64,000 nt of DNA, from contig WOAB01000233.1 in assembly GCA_027886185.1 (NCBI GenBank), positions 248,001 to 312,000 of the forward strand. Reading direction: 5' to 3'. Positions 11,079 to 22,377 of the stretch are shown piece after piece. Under the pieces are notes generated by a model. The model worked only from the letters and a program-made list of their open reading frames with translations. It was not told the origin of the DNA and did not search any database. This DNA comes from Rheum nobile. Its lineage: Eukaryota; Streptophyta; Magnoliopsida; Caryophyllales; Polygonaceae. Both the position numbers and the translations under genes were made by a program. Numbering within the stretch: the stretch's first letter is position 1; every line of letters starts with the position of its first letter.

Positions 11079-12639
11079 CATAGTGTAACACCCCCAAATT
11101 TCACCTCTTTGAAAGTATTACTGCCGATGACCCCGGACGAAAACCCCGAAGTCACCCCAGGCTTTTCCAAACGATATAACCATCAAACCATAGTTACAAT
11201 ACCAAATATCATAACTTTTATTAAACCACAGTCTGGGAATTACACATGATTCTAGACAAAACGAAATACATCATCAGAATTTAATACAGCGGAAGTCTTT
11301 ATATCAAAGCATTATTAACACAACGGAAGTCTTAAAACAAAATAACTCTTCAAAACACCGTTCATTCTCATAGTCGTTCTAGCCTTCTCGGATCTGCAAC
11401 AAACCTGATATGCCGAATCGAACGGATGACACCAGCCAACCATGCAAGGGAATACTTACGGTTGGTTAGTCTAATGAAAGACTATGCAAGGGTACAAAGC
11501 AAAGTGGTTCGAAGCAGTCGTATTAGGTTAGACTCTTCGCTTCTCGAATAACAACCGATAACGATAGTCAACCATCATACTCCTACTGGAATACATGAAA
11601 ATGTATGCACAAGAGAAGATTCTGGAGACCGAGTCTCACAACAATCAATCCCAAAAGAAGACTCTAAATGAAATGAGCCTTATAGGAAACATGACAAATG
11701 TTGGGAAACTTTAATTTATAATATACACACAAGCGTTCAAAAGCTGACTTTAGATGTTTCGGCTCACGACCAACCTCACCGCCCCAGAGCGAATCCAGAT
11801 TGGAAAGAGAACTTTACTCTGATCAAAGTCAAGACGAGTTTTCCTGGCTGCACTATTACCTAGCTGCACTACTCGCCTGAGGGTATATTAATTATGTGTG
11901 CTAAAGAACTTATCTGATTTAATTCCAAAACCAAACCACACACCACATTATAAACTTTTATTATGATCTGCTCATCCCGAGACGAGAGATTTCCTGAGAG
12001 CATATCCCGAGATTTGCTCCCGATGTAAGTGTGACACTAGCTAAGTGCACCACCTCTATACTAAAGTATAGAGGCTAGTCATGACCCACCAAGGTTTTAG
12101 GGACTAAAGCCCTTTGATTCATTAAGTATTAAGAAACGACTGGACCTCCTAGGCCTCAGTAAACGTTCCTACGAATACTCGTGCTAACTAACAGTTCAAC
12201 ACAGTCATATATCACATCACATCAAAGCCATCAAGGCCAACATCATAGATCTAACAATCTATATATATATATATCAAAATAGCGTTGCCACTAACAGTAT
12301 ATGCAACCTATTATAATCTTTCATATGAAATTCACCTTTAAAATCCACAACAAAACCATTATGAACATAATAGCGTTGTATCTAGTAATATACAACCTAT
12401 TATAACAACACTTCTTTTATCAAAATAATTTATCAAAACTGTTCCCAACATAAACAGATGAATCATCCCAAATTAATTAACAACAAAACAATTGATAATT
12501 AATGGAAGTATGGAATGATGAGCAAGAGTGAACCGCCACTTGCCTGGAGTAGATTCGGCGATGAACTAGACGAGACGACTACTGATGATATCCTTTCCAA
12601 GGACATGGCCTAAGCGCTCGAATAATTTTGGGTTAAATC

Positions 12640-13400
12640 TGGACTGGAAGCTTAATGGGCCTTCGGCCCAACAGAACAAAACAATTCGGGGGACCAGTTC
12701 CTCGTCACTGTTCATCCATCTTCTACCCTCCCAAACACCGAACAGGGCCACAAACAGAGCAGCTCGGTGCGGGGCTTTGCCGGGGAGGTTCGACGACGCC
12801 GGGGAGCAGGCGGCGACAGGGAGGAGCAGCGGCGGGGTTCGGCACCAGCACACGCGACGGCGAAGCAAGGGAGGGCGAGCTCTTCGTCGCCGGCGGGAGG
12901 AGGTCGAAACAGGGGAGACGATCCGAGCAAGGGACGTCCGATCCGGTCGAGATCTTATATAGCTCTAGGGCCCTGACCACCACCTCAAACAAGGGTCTCG
13001 ACCACCACCTCGAACCAGCCCACGACAAGCTTGGCGGGGGTGAAGCCGAAGTCACGCCGGGAAGGAACACCGATGTGCTCAACGATGGCAGCAGCACCGG
13101 CTTCACCATCACCCATGGCGGCTCGACGCTGGGGTCTTTGCCGGTGTCTTCTCGCCAGGGTTACAGAAGCAGCGGCCACCAACAGCACGGAGGAGGAAGA
13201 GGCGAAGCTCGGACGGCGTCTTCGCCGGTGGTTCGCAGGCGGGAGAGAGAGGTGAAGAGGGAGACGGGAGTGCTTCCGCTTAGCTCTCCAGCGAACTCCT
13301 TATAAAGCCCCAGGAGGAGCCCCGGCCAGCACAAGTGGAGAGCTCAAAGAGGGGGCAAGCTCCGACAACTCCCTCTGCAGGGAACCGGCCAAAACAACAA
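12640..13400. other. GC-rich island inside the LTR
   Basis: The rest of this LTR is AT-rich, but this block is strongly GC-rich with many CpG. It keeps overlapping open frames on both strands (for example 129 codons at 12723-13112 minus), which is expected by chance in GC-rich DNA. The same island is at 16223-16985 in the other LTR. It may be the 5' leader downstream of the minus-strand TATA box (12954-12961) plus upstream promoter sequence, or an old captured host fragment. No protein domain was recognised. Confidence 0.5.
12954..12961 (-). promoter_or_regulatory. Candidate TATA box in the 3' LTR
   Basis: Minus strand GCTATATAAGATC. The identical site in the 5' LTR is at 16538-16545. A second candidate (TATAAA, plus 13301-13306) reads better in the opposite direction, so the choice is tentative. 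Confidence 0.45.
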
Positions 13401-13665
13401 GTGGGGCAAGTGGTTGACGGGGGATAAGATTACACAGGGATAAGATTCGGTATGGGTTTTAAACCCCGGAAATTATATGTTTGTATCCAAACAAATATTC
13501 TAATCTCTGGAAAATACATCGAATGTATTTTATACCACTCAGGGAATTATTACGGAGATTATGGATGTTACGGAAAATCGAAATTCCACTGAAAGCGAAA
13601 AATTAATCGAACGAAGGTTGCGAAAATTACCCAAATACCCTGACTAAAAATTATGGGGTATTACA

Positions 13666-14669
13666 TTACTATCCCCTTAAGAAAAGTTTCGACCCCGAAA
13701 CTTGCATTACACCAATGAGGAACCTGCCTCAACATCAACTTTACTATGTGAACTTAATATCCTTAATCATAACATCATCATACAACCTTATCTCCATATA
13801 ACATACCAGGTAATAATTCTTACTACCTCTACAAGATCATGTCTACCTTAGAATAATGGTCTTCCACAACCATCATTACGATATTACTGCACCTTCACTA
13901 GGAGAACACACATTTCTCCTCCAATCTCTTTATAGACAAACCCAAGGTTTATACATTAACTTCTTACAACTCAGATATTAAATCTTAGTAACCTCGAATC
14001 ATAACTTCCTTAATTTCCTTAATGGTACTTTACACAATTCCATCATTTATCTTAAAGTAAGACTGGCCTTACGCCATCTCTAACTTAAAATCCTTACAAG
14101 AATAATTTAACACCTTTCTTTAAACAATCTCTAACTTAAATCATTTAAGATTCCTTAACTTTCTCCAAACATAATCATAACATCTCATTCCTACGTTCCT
14201 CGAAACGAATCACATACGATACAACTCCTATTTCCTCAAAAAGAGTGATACCACAAGTCTTATAACCTCAAAGCATAACAAGGAAACCGGGAACTCAAGT
14301 CTAACTAGAGGTACGCCATAACAAACTTAAGAGAAAAGGCACGACTATGAACGGTTATAATTTTTCATTCGAAAATTCAGAGCCTTCGAAAATATTTCAA
14401 ACGAGTGAAAATATTTCAAACGAGTGAAAATATTTCAAACCGGATCTGTAACATCACCAGGCCAAGCTACCCTAGCCACATCACACACCCAGCCACCCAA
14501 CGGTGCCGATACTAGTGCCGCCCGTGAGTTCACAAGAGCCGTTTGAAACCATTTTCAAACAAAACGAGTAAATGGTTCATGAAATCCCAAACCCGTTTTA
14601 AAAACTTTCGGCTCTGATTCCAACTCTGTAACAGAGCCTACGAAAACTTTTTGGCTCTGATACCAAATC
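13666..14669 (-). other. Non-coding interior of the LARD-like element
   Basis: AT-rich with no open frame of useful length. Near 14389-14445 a short motif (GAGTGAAAATATTTCAAAC) is repeated almost exactly, and GGCTCTGAT recurs at 14609 and 14653, the second being the PBS; the first looks like a slipped partial copy of the PBS region. No gag or pol remnant was recognised. Confidence 0.75.
14653..14665 (-). other. Primer binding site (initiator tRNA-Met type)
   Basis: Minus strand TGGTATCAGAGCC, the usual plant retrotransposon primer site complementary to initiator tRNA-Met, 4 nt from the end of the 5' LTR. Confidence 0.9.
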
Positions 14670-17249
14670 TGTAACACCCCCAAATTTCACATCTTTGAAA
14701 GTATTACTGCCGATGACCCCGGACGAAAACCCCGAAGTCACCCCAGGCTTTTCCAAACGATATAACCATCAAACCACAGTTACAATACCAAATATCATAA
14801 CTTTTATTAAACCACAGTCTCGGAATTACACATGATTCCAGACAAAACGAAATACATCATCAGAATTTAATACAGCGGAAGTCTTTATATCAAAGCATTA
14901 TTAACACAGCGGAAGTCTTAAAACAAAATAACTCTTCAAAACACCGTTCATTCTCATTGTCGTTCTAGCCTTCTCGGATCTGCAACAAACCTGATGTGCC
15001 GAATCGAACGGATGACACCAGCCAACCATGCAAGGGAATAATTACGGTTGGTTAGTCTAATGAAAGACTATGCAAGGGTACAAAGCAGAGTGGTTCGAAG
15101 CAGTCGTATTAGGTTAGACTCTTCGCTTCTCGAATAACAACCAATAACGATAGTCAACCATCATACTCCTACTGGACTACATGAAAAGGTATGCACAAGA
15201 GAAGATTCTGGAGACCGAGCCTCACAGCAATCAATCCCAAAAGAAGACTCCAAATGAAATGAGCCTTATAGGAAACATGACAAATTTTGGGAAACTTAAT
15301 TTATAATATACACACAAGCGTTCAAAAGCTGACTTTAGATGTTTCGGCTCACGACCAACCTCACCACCCCAGAGCGAATCCAGATTGGAAAGAGAACTTT
15401 ACTCTGATCAAAGTCAAGACGAGTTTTCCTGGCTGCACTATTACCTAGTTGCACTACTCGCCTGAGGGTATATTAATTATGTGTGCTAAAGCACTTATCT
15501 GATTTAATTCCAAAACCAAACCACACACCACATTATAAACTTTTATTATGATCTGCTCATCCCGAGACGAGAGATTTCCTGAGAGCATATCCCGAGATTT
15601 GCTCCCGAGGTAAGTGTGACACTAGCTAAGTGCACCACCTCTATACTAAAGTATAGAGGCTAGTCATGACCCACCAAGGTTTTAGGGACTAAAGCCCTTT
15701 TATTCATTAATTATTAAGAAACAACTGGACCTCATGGGCCTCAGTAAACGTTCCTACGAATACTCGTGCTAACTAACAGTTCAACACAGTCATATATCAC
15801 ATCAAAGCCATCAAGGCCAACATCATAGATCTAACAATCTATATATATATATATATATCAAAATAGCGTTGCCACTAACAGTATATGAAACCTATTATAA
15901 TCTTTCATATGAAATTCACCTTTAAAATCCACAACAAAACCATTATGAACATAATAGCGCTGTATCTAGCAATATACAACCTATTATAACAGCACTTCTT
16001 TTATCAAATAATTTATCAAAACTGTTCCCAACATAAACAGATGAATCATCCCAAATTAATTAACAACAAAACAATCGATAATTAATGGAAGTATGGAATG
16101 ATGAGCAAGAGTGAACCGCCACTTGTCTGGAGTAGATTCGGCGATGAATCTAGACGAGACGACTACTGATGATATCCTTTCCAAGGACATGGCCTAAGCG
16201 CTCGAATAATTTTGGGTTAAATCTGGACTGGAAGCTTAATGGGCCTTCGGCCCAACAGAACAAAACAATTCGGGGGACCACTTCCTCGTCACTGTTCATC
16301 CATCTTCTACCCTCCCAAACACCGAACAGGGCCACAAACAGAGCAGCTCGGTGCGGGGCTTTGCCGGGGAGGTTCGACGACGCCGGGGAGCAGGCGGCGG
16401 TAGGGAGGAGCAGCGGCAGGGTTCGGCACCAGCACACGCGACGGCGAAGCAAGGGAGGGCGAGCTCTTCGTCGCCGGCGGGAGGAGGTCGAAACAGGGGA
16501 GACGATCCGAGAAAGGGACGTCTGATCCGGTCGAGATCTTATATAGCTCTAGGGCCCTGACCACCACCTCAAACAAGGGTCTCGACCACCACCTCGAACC
16601 AGCCCACGACAAGCTTGGCGGGGGTGAAGCCGAAGTCACGCCGGGAAGGAACACCGATGTGCTCAACGATGGCAGCAGCACCAGCTTCACCATCACCCAT
16701 GGCGGCTTGACGCTGGGGTCTTTGCCGGTGTCTTCTCGCCGGGGTTACAGAAGAAGCGGCCACCAACAGCACGGAGGAGGAAGAGGCGAAGCTCGGACGG
16801 CGTCTTCGCCGGTGGTTCGCAGGCGGGAGAGAGAGGTGAAGCGGGAGACGGGAGTGCTTCCGCTTAGCTCTCCAGCGAACTCCTTATAAAGCCCCAGGAG
16901 GAGCCCCGGCCAGCACAAGTGGAGAGCTCAAAGAGGGGGCAAGCTCCGACAACTCCCTCTACATGGAACCGGCCAAAACAACAAGTGGGGCAAGTGGTTG
17001 ACGGGGGATAAGATTACACAGGGATAAGATTCGGTATGGGTTTTAAACCCCGGAAATTATATGTTTGTATCCAAACAAATATTCTAATCTCCGAAAAATA
17101 CATCGAATGTATTTTATACCACTCAGGGAATTATTACGGAGATTATGGATGTTACGGGAAATCCAAACTCCACTGAAAGCGAAAAATTAATCGAACGAAG
17201 GTTGAGAAAATTACTCAAATACCCTTACTAAAAATTATGGGGTATTACA
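14670..17249 (-). repeat. 5' LTR of the LARD-like element
   Basis: 2,580 bp, same ends as the left LTR and about 98% identical by eye. Differences are mostly single-base changes, plus a (TA)n length difference near 15840 and loss of one ATCAC-type repeat near 15800. Both the GC island and the TATA candidate (16538-16545) are preserved. Confidence 0.92.
16538..16545 (-). promoter_or_regulatory. Candidate TATA box in the 5' LTR
   Basis: Minus strand CTATATAAG. As the right LTR is the 5' LTR in the element's orientation, this is the copy that would drive transcription through the interior. Confidence 0.45.
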
Positions 17250-17254
17250 CATAG

Positions 17255-18560
17255 CCTTCCACGTCCCAGAATTTCTAATAAAGATTGCATGCATACCATG
17301 AATTCATAGGACTTCATCAGATGCATTTGAAAAAGCTCAAAATGGATTTCATCTGCATGATGGGGTGCATCTAGGGCCAAATTCATCTCTCCTATGATTC
17401 TATGAGTAATTCCCTCCAAGGCATCATTCAAATTAGCAGTGGAGTTAGATCGGAATAAGGATGAATAAAAAGAGACCACTCCTCTTTCAGTTTCTCGCTC
17501 AGAATCTTTCCACTAACCAGAATTCATTAAGATGCCTTTATGTGGTTTGTATCCCGATGCTGAGAGGCATTGTGATGGAAACAAGCGGATTTTTATCCCC
17601 CTCTTGGAGTCCATTACACTTGGATCTTAAATACCAATACGCCTCTTCTTCTGTCTGAACTTTTGATAACTCAGCACACGTCCTCGAGCATTGATGTAGA
17701 ATCCTACCATCAGGAGGCCATTGTGGAAGCAACATCAAATTATTCGTGCTTTGTACTTTGTCAGATATTGAAATTGCATCTGATTGCCATGCATCATGAA
17801 CAACTATTTTGCACCGATTCTTCGACAATCATAGATTCTCAAATCTAAACATCTTGGTCTTCCCAATTGAAAAATGTGCAGGCCTAGTAGTGTCAAGACG
17901 AACCAGAGCATGATCAAAGTGGATATGCAACAAACAAGATAACATGACACAAGGGAAAATTTAATACTGATCACGCGTAAATGTGCTCTATCCAATCGTT
18001 GTCGTAAAATCTACCCATTGTTCGTCTGCTGCCAAGTAAACTTTCCACCAGTACAACCCATATCGCAAAGGCCAAATTCATCAATAGCATCACGGAACAA
18101 CCTCAGATCAAGATCCTGAACCGATGCACCCATTTTTCTCTTCTGTGTAGGTTATTTGATTGAAGTCACCAATGAAGCCAATAAAAAGAGTGCAACTACC
18201 AAACTGTTGTCTCATCAAGTCTCTAGTCTTCCACTTGTTTTCACGTTCAGGGAAGCCATAAATTCCAATCAAGATCCAATATCCTTGCAGAGTATCATGT
18301 TATTCTTAGAAAAGGAAATAATGTAAACAGTCACATCCCGCCACCTAAAACCCAAGCCACCCGAACAGCCGAAACTATCCAAACACAATCCATAATTAAA
18401 ACCACATTGACGCATAATTCCATCATGATATCCTATTGAAATCATTGTTTCCATCAAGAAAATGATGGAAGGGCAATCCCTCCAAGCCAAATTGCGAAGG
18501 GTATGAATTGTTCGACGGTTGCCCAACCCCCGTCAATTCCAGCTGAAAAGTTTCATTGCT
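17255..18560 (-). pseudogene. LINE 1 ORF2, endonuclease and start of RT
   Basis: The endonuclease starts near 18550 with a degenerate SWN-RGLGNRRTI (stop in place of Cys), then CPSIIFLMET and GLGFRW (ORF 18526-18269). Weak remnants follow. 17479-17255 gives FYSSLFRS, then DEIHFELFQMHLMKS, the segment that normally precedes the PGPDG motif of the RT. The LTR element inserted just downstream. Multiple frameshifts are present. Confidence 0.82.
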
Positions 18561-19330
18561 CTTCGCAAGCATGGCCACCACCATGCTTGCTACTTGGAGA
18601 TCTGATACATTAGAAGTCTCCAAAACAAATGATTTAAATTTCTTCCCCATGGGAATAGAATCTTGTAATGACCCTCCAATTTTCCTTTTCTCACCCACCT
18701 CAGCCTTACCATCCTTGGATTTGCGCTCCTTCAATCGCCTATAAGAGCGTGTCTTAGTTGTGTCCATCGGTGTATCCATTCCCATGCAGAATTGATCAAC
18801 TTGCATATCTGTTTTAATGGAGCTTCTTCTTGTGATTATAGTGGTTTGTTGATGAATAACATGTGTGGTTTCATTCTATGCTCCATAGACCACTTGTTCT
18901 TCAATACCAATCCAAGAATTTTGTAATAGTAAAGCTCATTGCTCATGTGATGAGACCATCAATCCGACATTAGGCGATGTATTCATATGCACTGTGGGCG
19001 GGGGTATTCAGTGTGACACAGGTGGAACCGCTGCTTGATTCAGACCATTGTCATGACAATGTTGTGGTGGGCTTTCCACAACCACTTTATTCTTTTACCA
19101 TGCTTCAAACCAACCTTTTTTCTAGCTCAGTTTCTTCATGATTCAACCTAATTCAACCTCTCACAGGAGAAGTAAGCAACCATGGGCCAAATGAATGGAC
19201 TCCCTCCTTTTCTTTGCCTTCCGCAGTACCCGGGCAATGCTTGTACATATGTCTCACACACCCTAATCACTAGGGAGCGTGAAACCATTCTTTATCGTTG
19301 TCCACCAGTCAAGTCGAGTTAACAACAATT
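18561..19330 (-). pseudogene. LINE 1 ORF1 remnant
   Basis: Minus-strand fragments upstream of the endonuclease. Near 19200 one frame reads FGPWLLTSPVRG, the G-P-W-L block that follows the zinc knuckle in plant LINE ORF1 proteins; 18806-18560 is a Lys/Arg-rich linker. No intact RNA-binding domain remains. Confidence 0.55.
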
Positions 19331-19514
19331 GTTAAAATATAGTATTAAATGTGTTTAAGATAGGAGGGTCTTAGCCCGTATAGAATAGTAATTGGTTATG
19401 GTGAAGTGGTGTTAGACTTTTTAAATAGTGTTAATTTAAGAGATTAGTGCTCTAAATGTATTATACTAAAAAATTGATATTTAATAAATCTCCCATAAAA
19501 ATAGGGCCACAAAA

Positions 19515-19808
19515 TACTCCATCCGTTATGGAATAAGTGTTATTTTAACCTTGTATTTATGTTAAGAAATATTTATCATTTTAGAGTTTAGGTAAAGATT
19601 TATTAGTGAGTTACGAGATATGTTATTAAAAATTATACTTATTGATGCTTTATATGCAAATTATTTGTATTCATTGGTTAGAAATGAGATGGTAATTAAT
19701 ATATTGTAGATTTTAGGAAAAAATTTGAAGCATTTTAGCTTAATTATTGTATTCCTAAATAATTAAGTCAAAAGCTAAAATAACAAGTATTACTTAATGA
19801 AAAGAGTA
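19515..19808. mobile_element. Stowaway-like (Tc1/mariner) MITE, copy 1
   Basis: Ends TACTCCATCCGTTATGG and, reversed, TACTCTTTTCATTAAG, both continuing to an ATAAGTGTTATTTTA / ATACTTGTTATTTTA block, with TA at each edge. About 294 bp, AT-rich, no coding capacity. The terminal 'CTCC.TCCGT' and TA target are typical of plant Stowaway/mariner MITEs. A second copy in the same orientation is at 28136-28430. Confidence 0.78.
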
Positions 19809-20006
19809 TTGATGTTCCCATATAGCAACATCGACTGATCCAATCACAAATGTAACACCAAATAAGCAACAATCATTAAGACCATGATTAAAAACTGTCT
19901 TTTTTAATTTGAAGGGGTCCTCATATTTACTCTTTATAAAAAAAAACAATTATTAAAACGATGGTTGTACCATTTAAAAGGGAATATCTAGATGATCTGA
20001 TAATAA

Positions 20007-20761
20007 CAAAAATAACCCTAAATTGAAAACGCTCCCTTTCTCGAATACCCCTCTGCCTCCCCAAACCCCAAATCTCGAACGGCCGTCGCTCATCAACACC
20101 TTGATCTCTATCCTCTGGATCTTCTTTCACAACGAATCCTTAACCCATAATGCTAGATCTAAGCCTACTTTGAGAAACCATTTCCTTTCCACCTCTAGCG
20201 TGGATAAGGAGAAAATTGGGTCTATCTTTCCATGGTTTCTGTCAAGCACTATTACGGTGGGTCACCTAACCCTGAGTGCGATCTTGTACTAGGACAAGCG
20301 AAGCTCCTCTGGCTTGGCCGTTTTGCGGGGCTACCTTCAGATCTCTGTGAAGATTCCGGATTTCGAGGAAAATCTTTTCCTCTGACTGATGAGAGACAAT
20401 CGACTCCTTGGAAGTTGCACCTCTGGCACCGTTTGAAGTATTGGATTTGGATTTCCTCTGAAAAAAGAAAGCTCAACACAGTTTCTATGCTTGGTATGTG
20501 GAGTTTCCATTAACTCGCTGCTACTGTGCATGGTTCTTCTTGGAGTCGGATTATCAAGTGTATCCTCCCCACTCTCCTCTTCTTTGTTTCCCGTTGCTTT
20601 TGCTCTGTGTTTTCCTTGCTTATTTATGTGGCTCCTTTCTGTTTGTTTTTGTTATCCCCCTCTCTGCTTTCCTTCCTTTTCTGTTTCTTTTGTTCTGGTG
20701 TTTTATTTTCCTTCCTTTCTGTGTGTTTTCTTGTGTGTTTACTTTTCCTTTATCCAATTTG
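20007..20761 (+). promoter_or_regulatory. 5' UTR / internal promoter region of LINE 2
   Basis: From the target duplication to the ORF1 start. It is C/T-rich, with a marked T/C run at 20560-20755 that opens frames in several phases by composition alone. LINEs of this type usually carry their promoter here; no specific element is recognised. Confidence 0.5.
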
Positions 20762-22350
20762 ATGGATAAAGGGGGAAAAACGATGAAGGAAGTGTTGTGC
20801 ACTTTCCCTGGTGTTTCTGAGTCTTCTGTTGGTACAAAGAGCAGAACCTCAAATACTACCACCACGACCTTAACTGAGATGAACCCTCCTTCTATGTTCC
20901 ATTCTGAACCTGAGACTAAAACTGAGGATGAGAACCACATTTCTCCTACCCCCCATGTCATTGACATGCAACTTTTTCTCTCCAAACTTTCTCGGGTTAG
21001 AACCAACATTCTCAAACTAAAAGAAACCTCTTTACTGGGGTATGTCATTGGGGAACCGGTTGACTTTTCCAAGCATAAAGCTAAGCTGAAAAACGATTTG
21101 AGGTTCATCAAATGTTCATTTGAAATTTTGGAGAAGCCTAATCTCTGGTTTGAGTTGAGATTTGCTAATCCCATTGACCAGAAAAAAGCTTGGGATGGTA
21201 GGCCATACCATGTTTTTGGGAAACTGATTCTTCTTAAGCCCTGATGTTCAAGTTTTGACCCTTTTACTAAATCAATATCCACAGTTGATACGTGGATTCG
21301 TATACCCCAATTACCCATGGAATACATCAATTTTGATGTTCTGAGTACTATCATAGAAATGAACCATTTGGGGAAACTTATTAAGTTAGACCCTTTTACA
21401 GAAAAAAAAACAAAGAGTGAGCTATGCCCGACTGTGCATTAATGTGGATGTGGCCAAAGTCAAACACAAAACCATTGTGATACAGGATGAAGAGGGTAAG
21501 CCTAAAAGCTTTTGGATTTGGTTTGAGGAATGCCCTGAAGGGTGTGGGAATTGTGGAGCCCCTAAACACTCATTTGATAAATGTCCCTTGAGGAATGCTA
21601 AACCTCAATCTCTACAACTTACTTTTCAGCGACTGAGAGTAAGCTCTACCCATGAGCCTACCATAGAGAATTTCAGTGATCCTAAAAATTCTTGGAAGAG
21701 TGTTTCTTATAACAAGAAGAACCAAGCCTCTAAACCAAACAACACTCAAACTGCCCCTATTGACCCTAAAGCCACCAAGAGCGGTATCACCATTTCTTAC
21801 CAATTTATTGTCAATCCTATGGATCCCACTGGGGTTGACATTTCAGCCCCTAACACTTCTGAGGCCAGTCCTATTGCCACCACTAATGACAATGAACCTG
21901 TCCACAACAAGAGTGACACCTCTAAGCTTCCTACAAGCCTGATCCATCCCTTCTTCTTGCCACACCCTAATGATGATGGGACCAAGGTGTGCCTGGGGGC
22001 TTCCCCTAGTCATGTTCCTATGCTGGACAAGGATGATATGCCTATCTTGGAAGGTGTTGAGCTTTAGGTTTTCCTGAATCAGGATGACCTCCTTGATGAA
22101 TTTGTTGAATGCCCAGAAGCTCCACAAAAGGATATAGATGACATGATGAATGAACTGGCTAGACATGATGTGTCTACTACCATGGAAGCCAACAACTCCT
22201 CTGTTGCGAGTACAAAATTCCAAATGAAGAAAATACTAACGCAAAAAATGCACCCTCTAAGTCTGAGTCATGGAAGCGTAAGGACTTGACTAGTGAGGAA
22301 GATACCGCCAACTCAGGGCAGAAGGGGGCCAAGAAGAAGATGAAAAAATG
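20762..22350 (+). pseudogene. LINE 2 ORF1 (DUF4283-type RNA-binding, zinc knuckle)
   Basis: ORF1 binds the LINE RNA. The start MDKGGKTMKE is chosen because upstream codons translate the T-rich leader. A DUF4283-type domain spans 20950-21470 (LLGYVIGEPVDFSKHKAKLK, then WIRIPQLPMEY, then SYARLCINVDV), broken by a TGA at 21242 and a frameshift near 21415. A CX2CX4HX4C knuckle (CGNCGAPKHSFDKC) lies near 21550-21590. A Pro/Thr/Ser-rich tail follows, with a TAG at about 22066 and a frame that ends in a Lys-rich KKMKK near 22350. Confidence 0.82.
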
Positions 22351-22377
22351 ATTATGTTTATATACAATAATTAAGGT

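Larger units (their letters stand above)
11084..13665 (-). repeat. 3' LTR of the LARD-like element
   Basis: Starts TGTAACACCCCCAAATT and ends ATTATGGGGTATTACA on plus, 2,582 bp. Contains a short (TA)n tract near 12260, a TATA box candidate at 12954-12961 and a GC-rich island at 12640-13400. Confidence 0.92.
11084..17249 (-). mobile_element. Non-autonomous LTR retrotransposon (LARD-like), complete
   Basis: Two direct LTRs (11084-13665 and 14670-17249) flank a 1,004-bp interior without coding capacity. The target duplication CATAG is perfect (11079-11083 and 17250-17254). The primer site on the minus strand (TGGTATCAGAGCC, 14653-14665) lies 4 nt from the right LTR, so that is the 5' LTR; a purine-rich AAGGGGATAG lies next to the left LTR. 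By eye I count roughly 55 differences between the LTRs, about 2%, so insertion was fairly recent and later than LINE 1. LTRs beginning TGTAACACCCC with an initiator-tRNA primer site fit a derivative of a chromovirus-type gypsy element; that assignment is inference. Confidence 0.92.
9411..19330 (-). mobile_element. LINE 1 (plant L1 type), interrupted, 3' truncated
   Basis: Minus-strand order from right to left: ORF1 remnant (19330-18561), endonuclease and start of RT (18560-17255), then a 6.2-kb LTR element, then RT palm, thumb and downstream region (11078-9428). Fusing the two halves across the inserted element gives a continuous RT order. No RNase H or poly-A tail is seen on the left, so the 3' end is lost before 9411. 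Many stops and frameshifts are present. Confidence 0.88.

Noticed and set aside
12566..13305. Open frames on both strands in the GC-rich part of the LTRs
   Set aside because: GC-rich DNA has few stops; the frames overlap on both strands, have no domain and lie in an LTR.
20232..20531. Small frames in the LINE 2 5' region
   Set aside because: They overlap on both strands in the C/T-rich 5' UTR and have no known domain.
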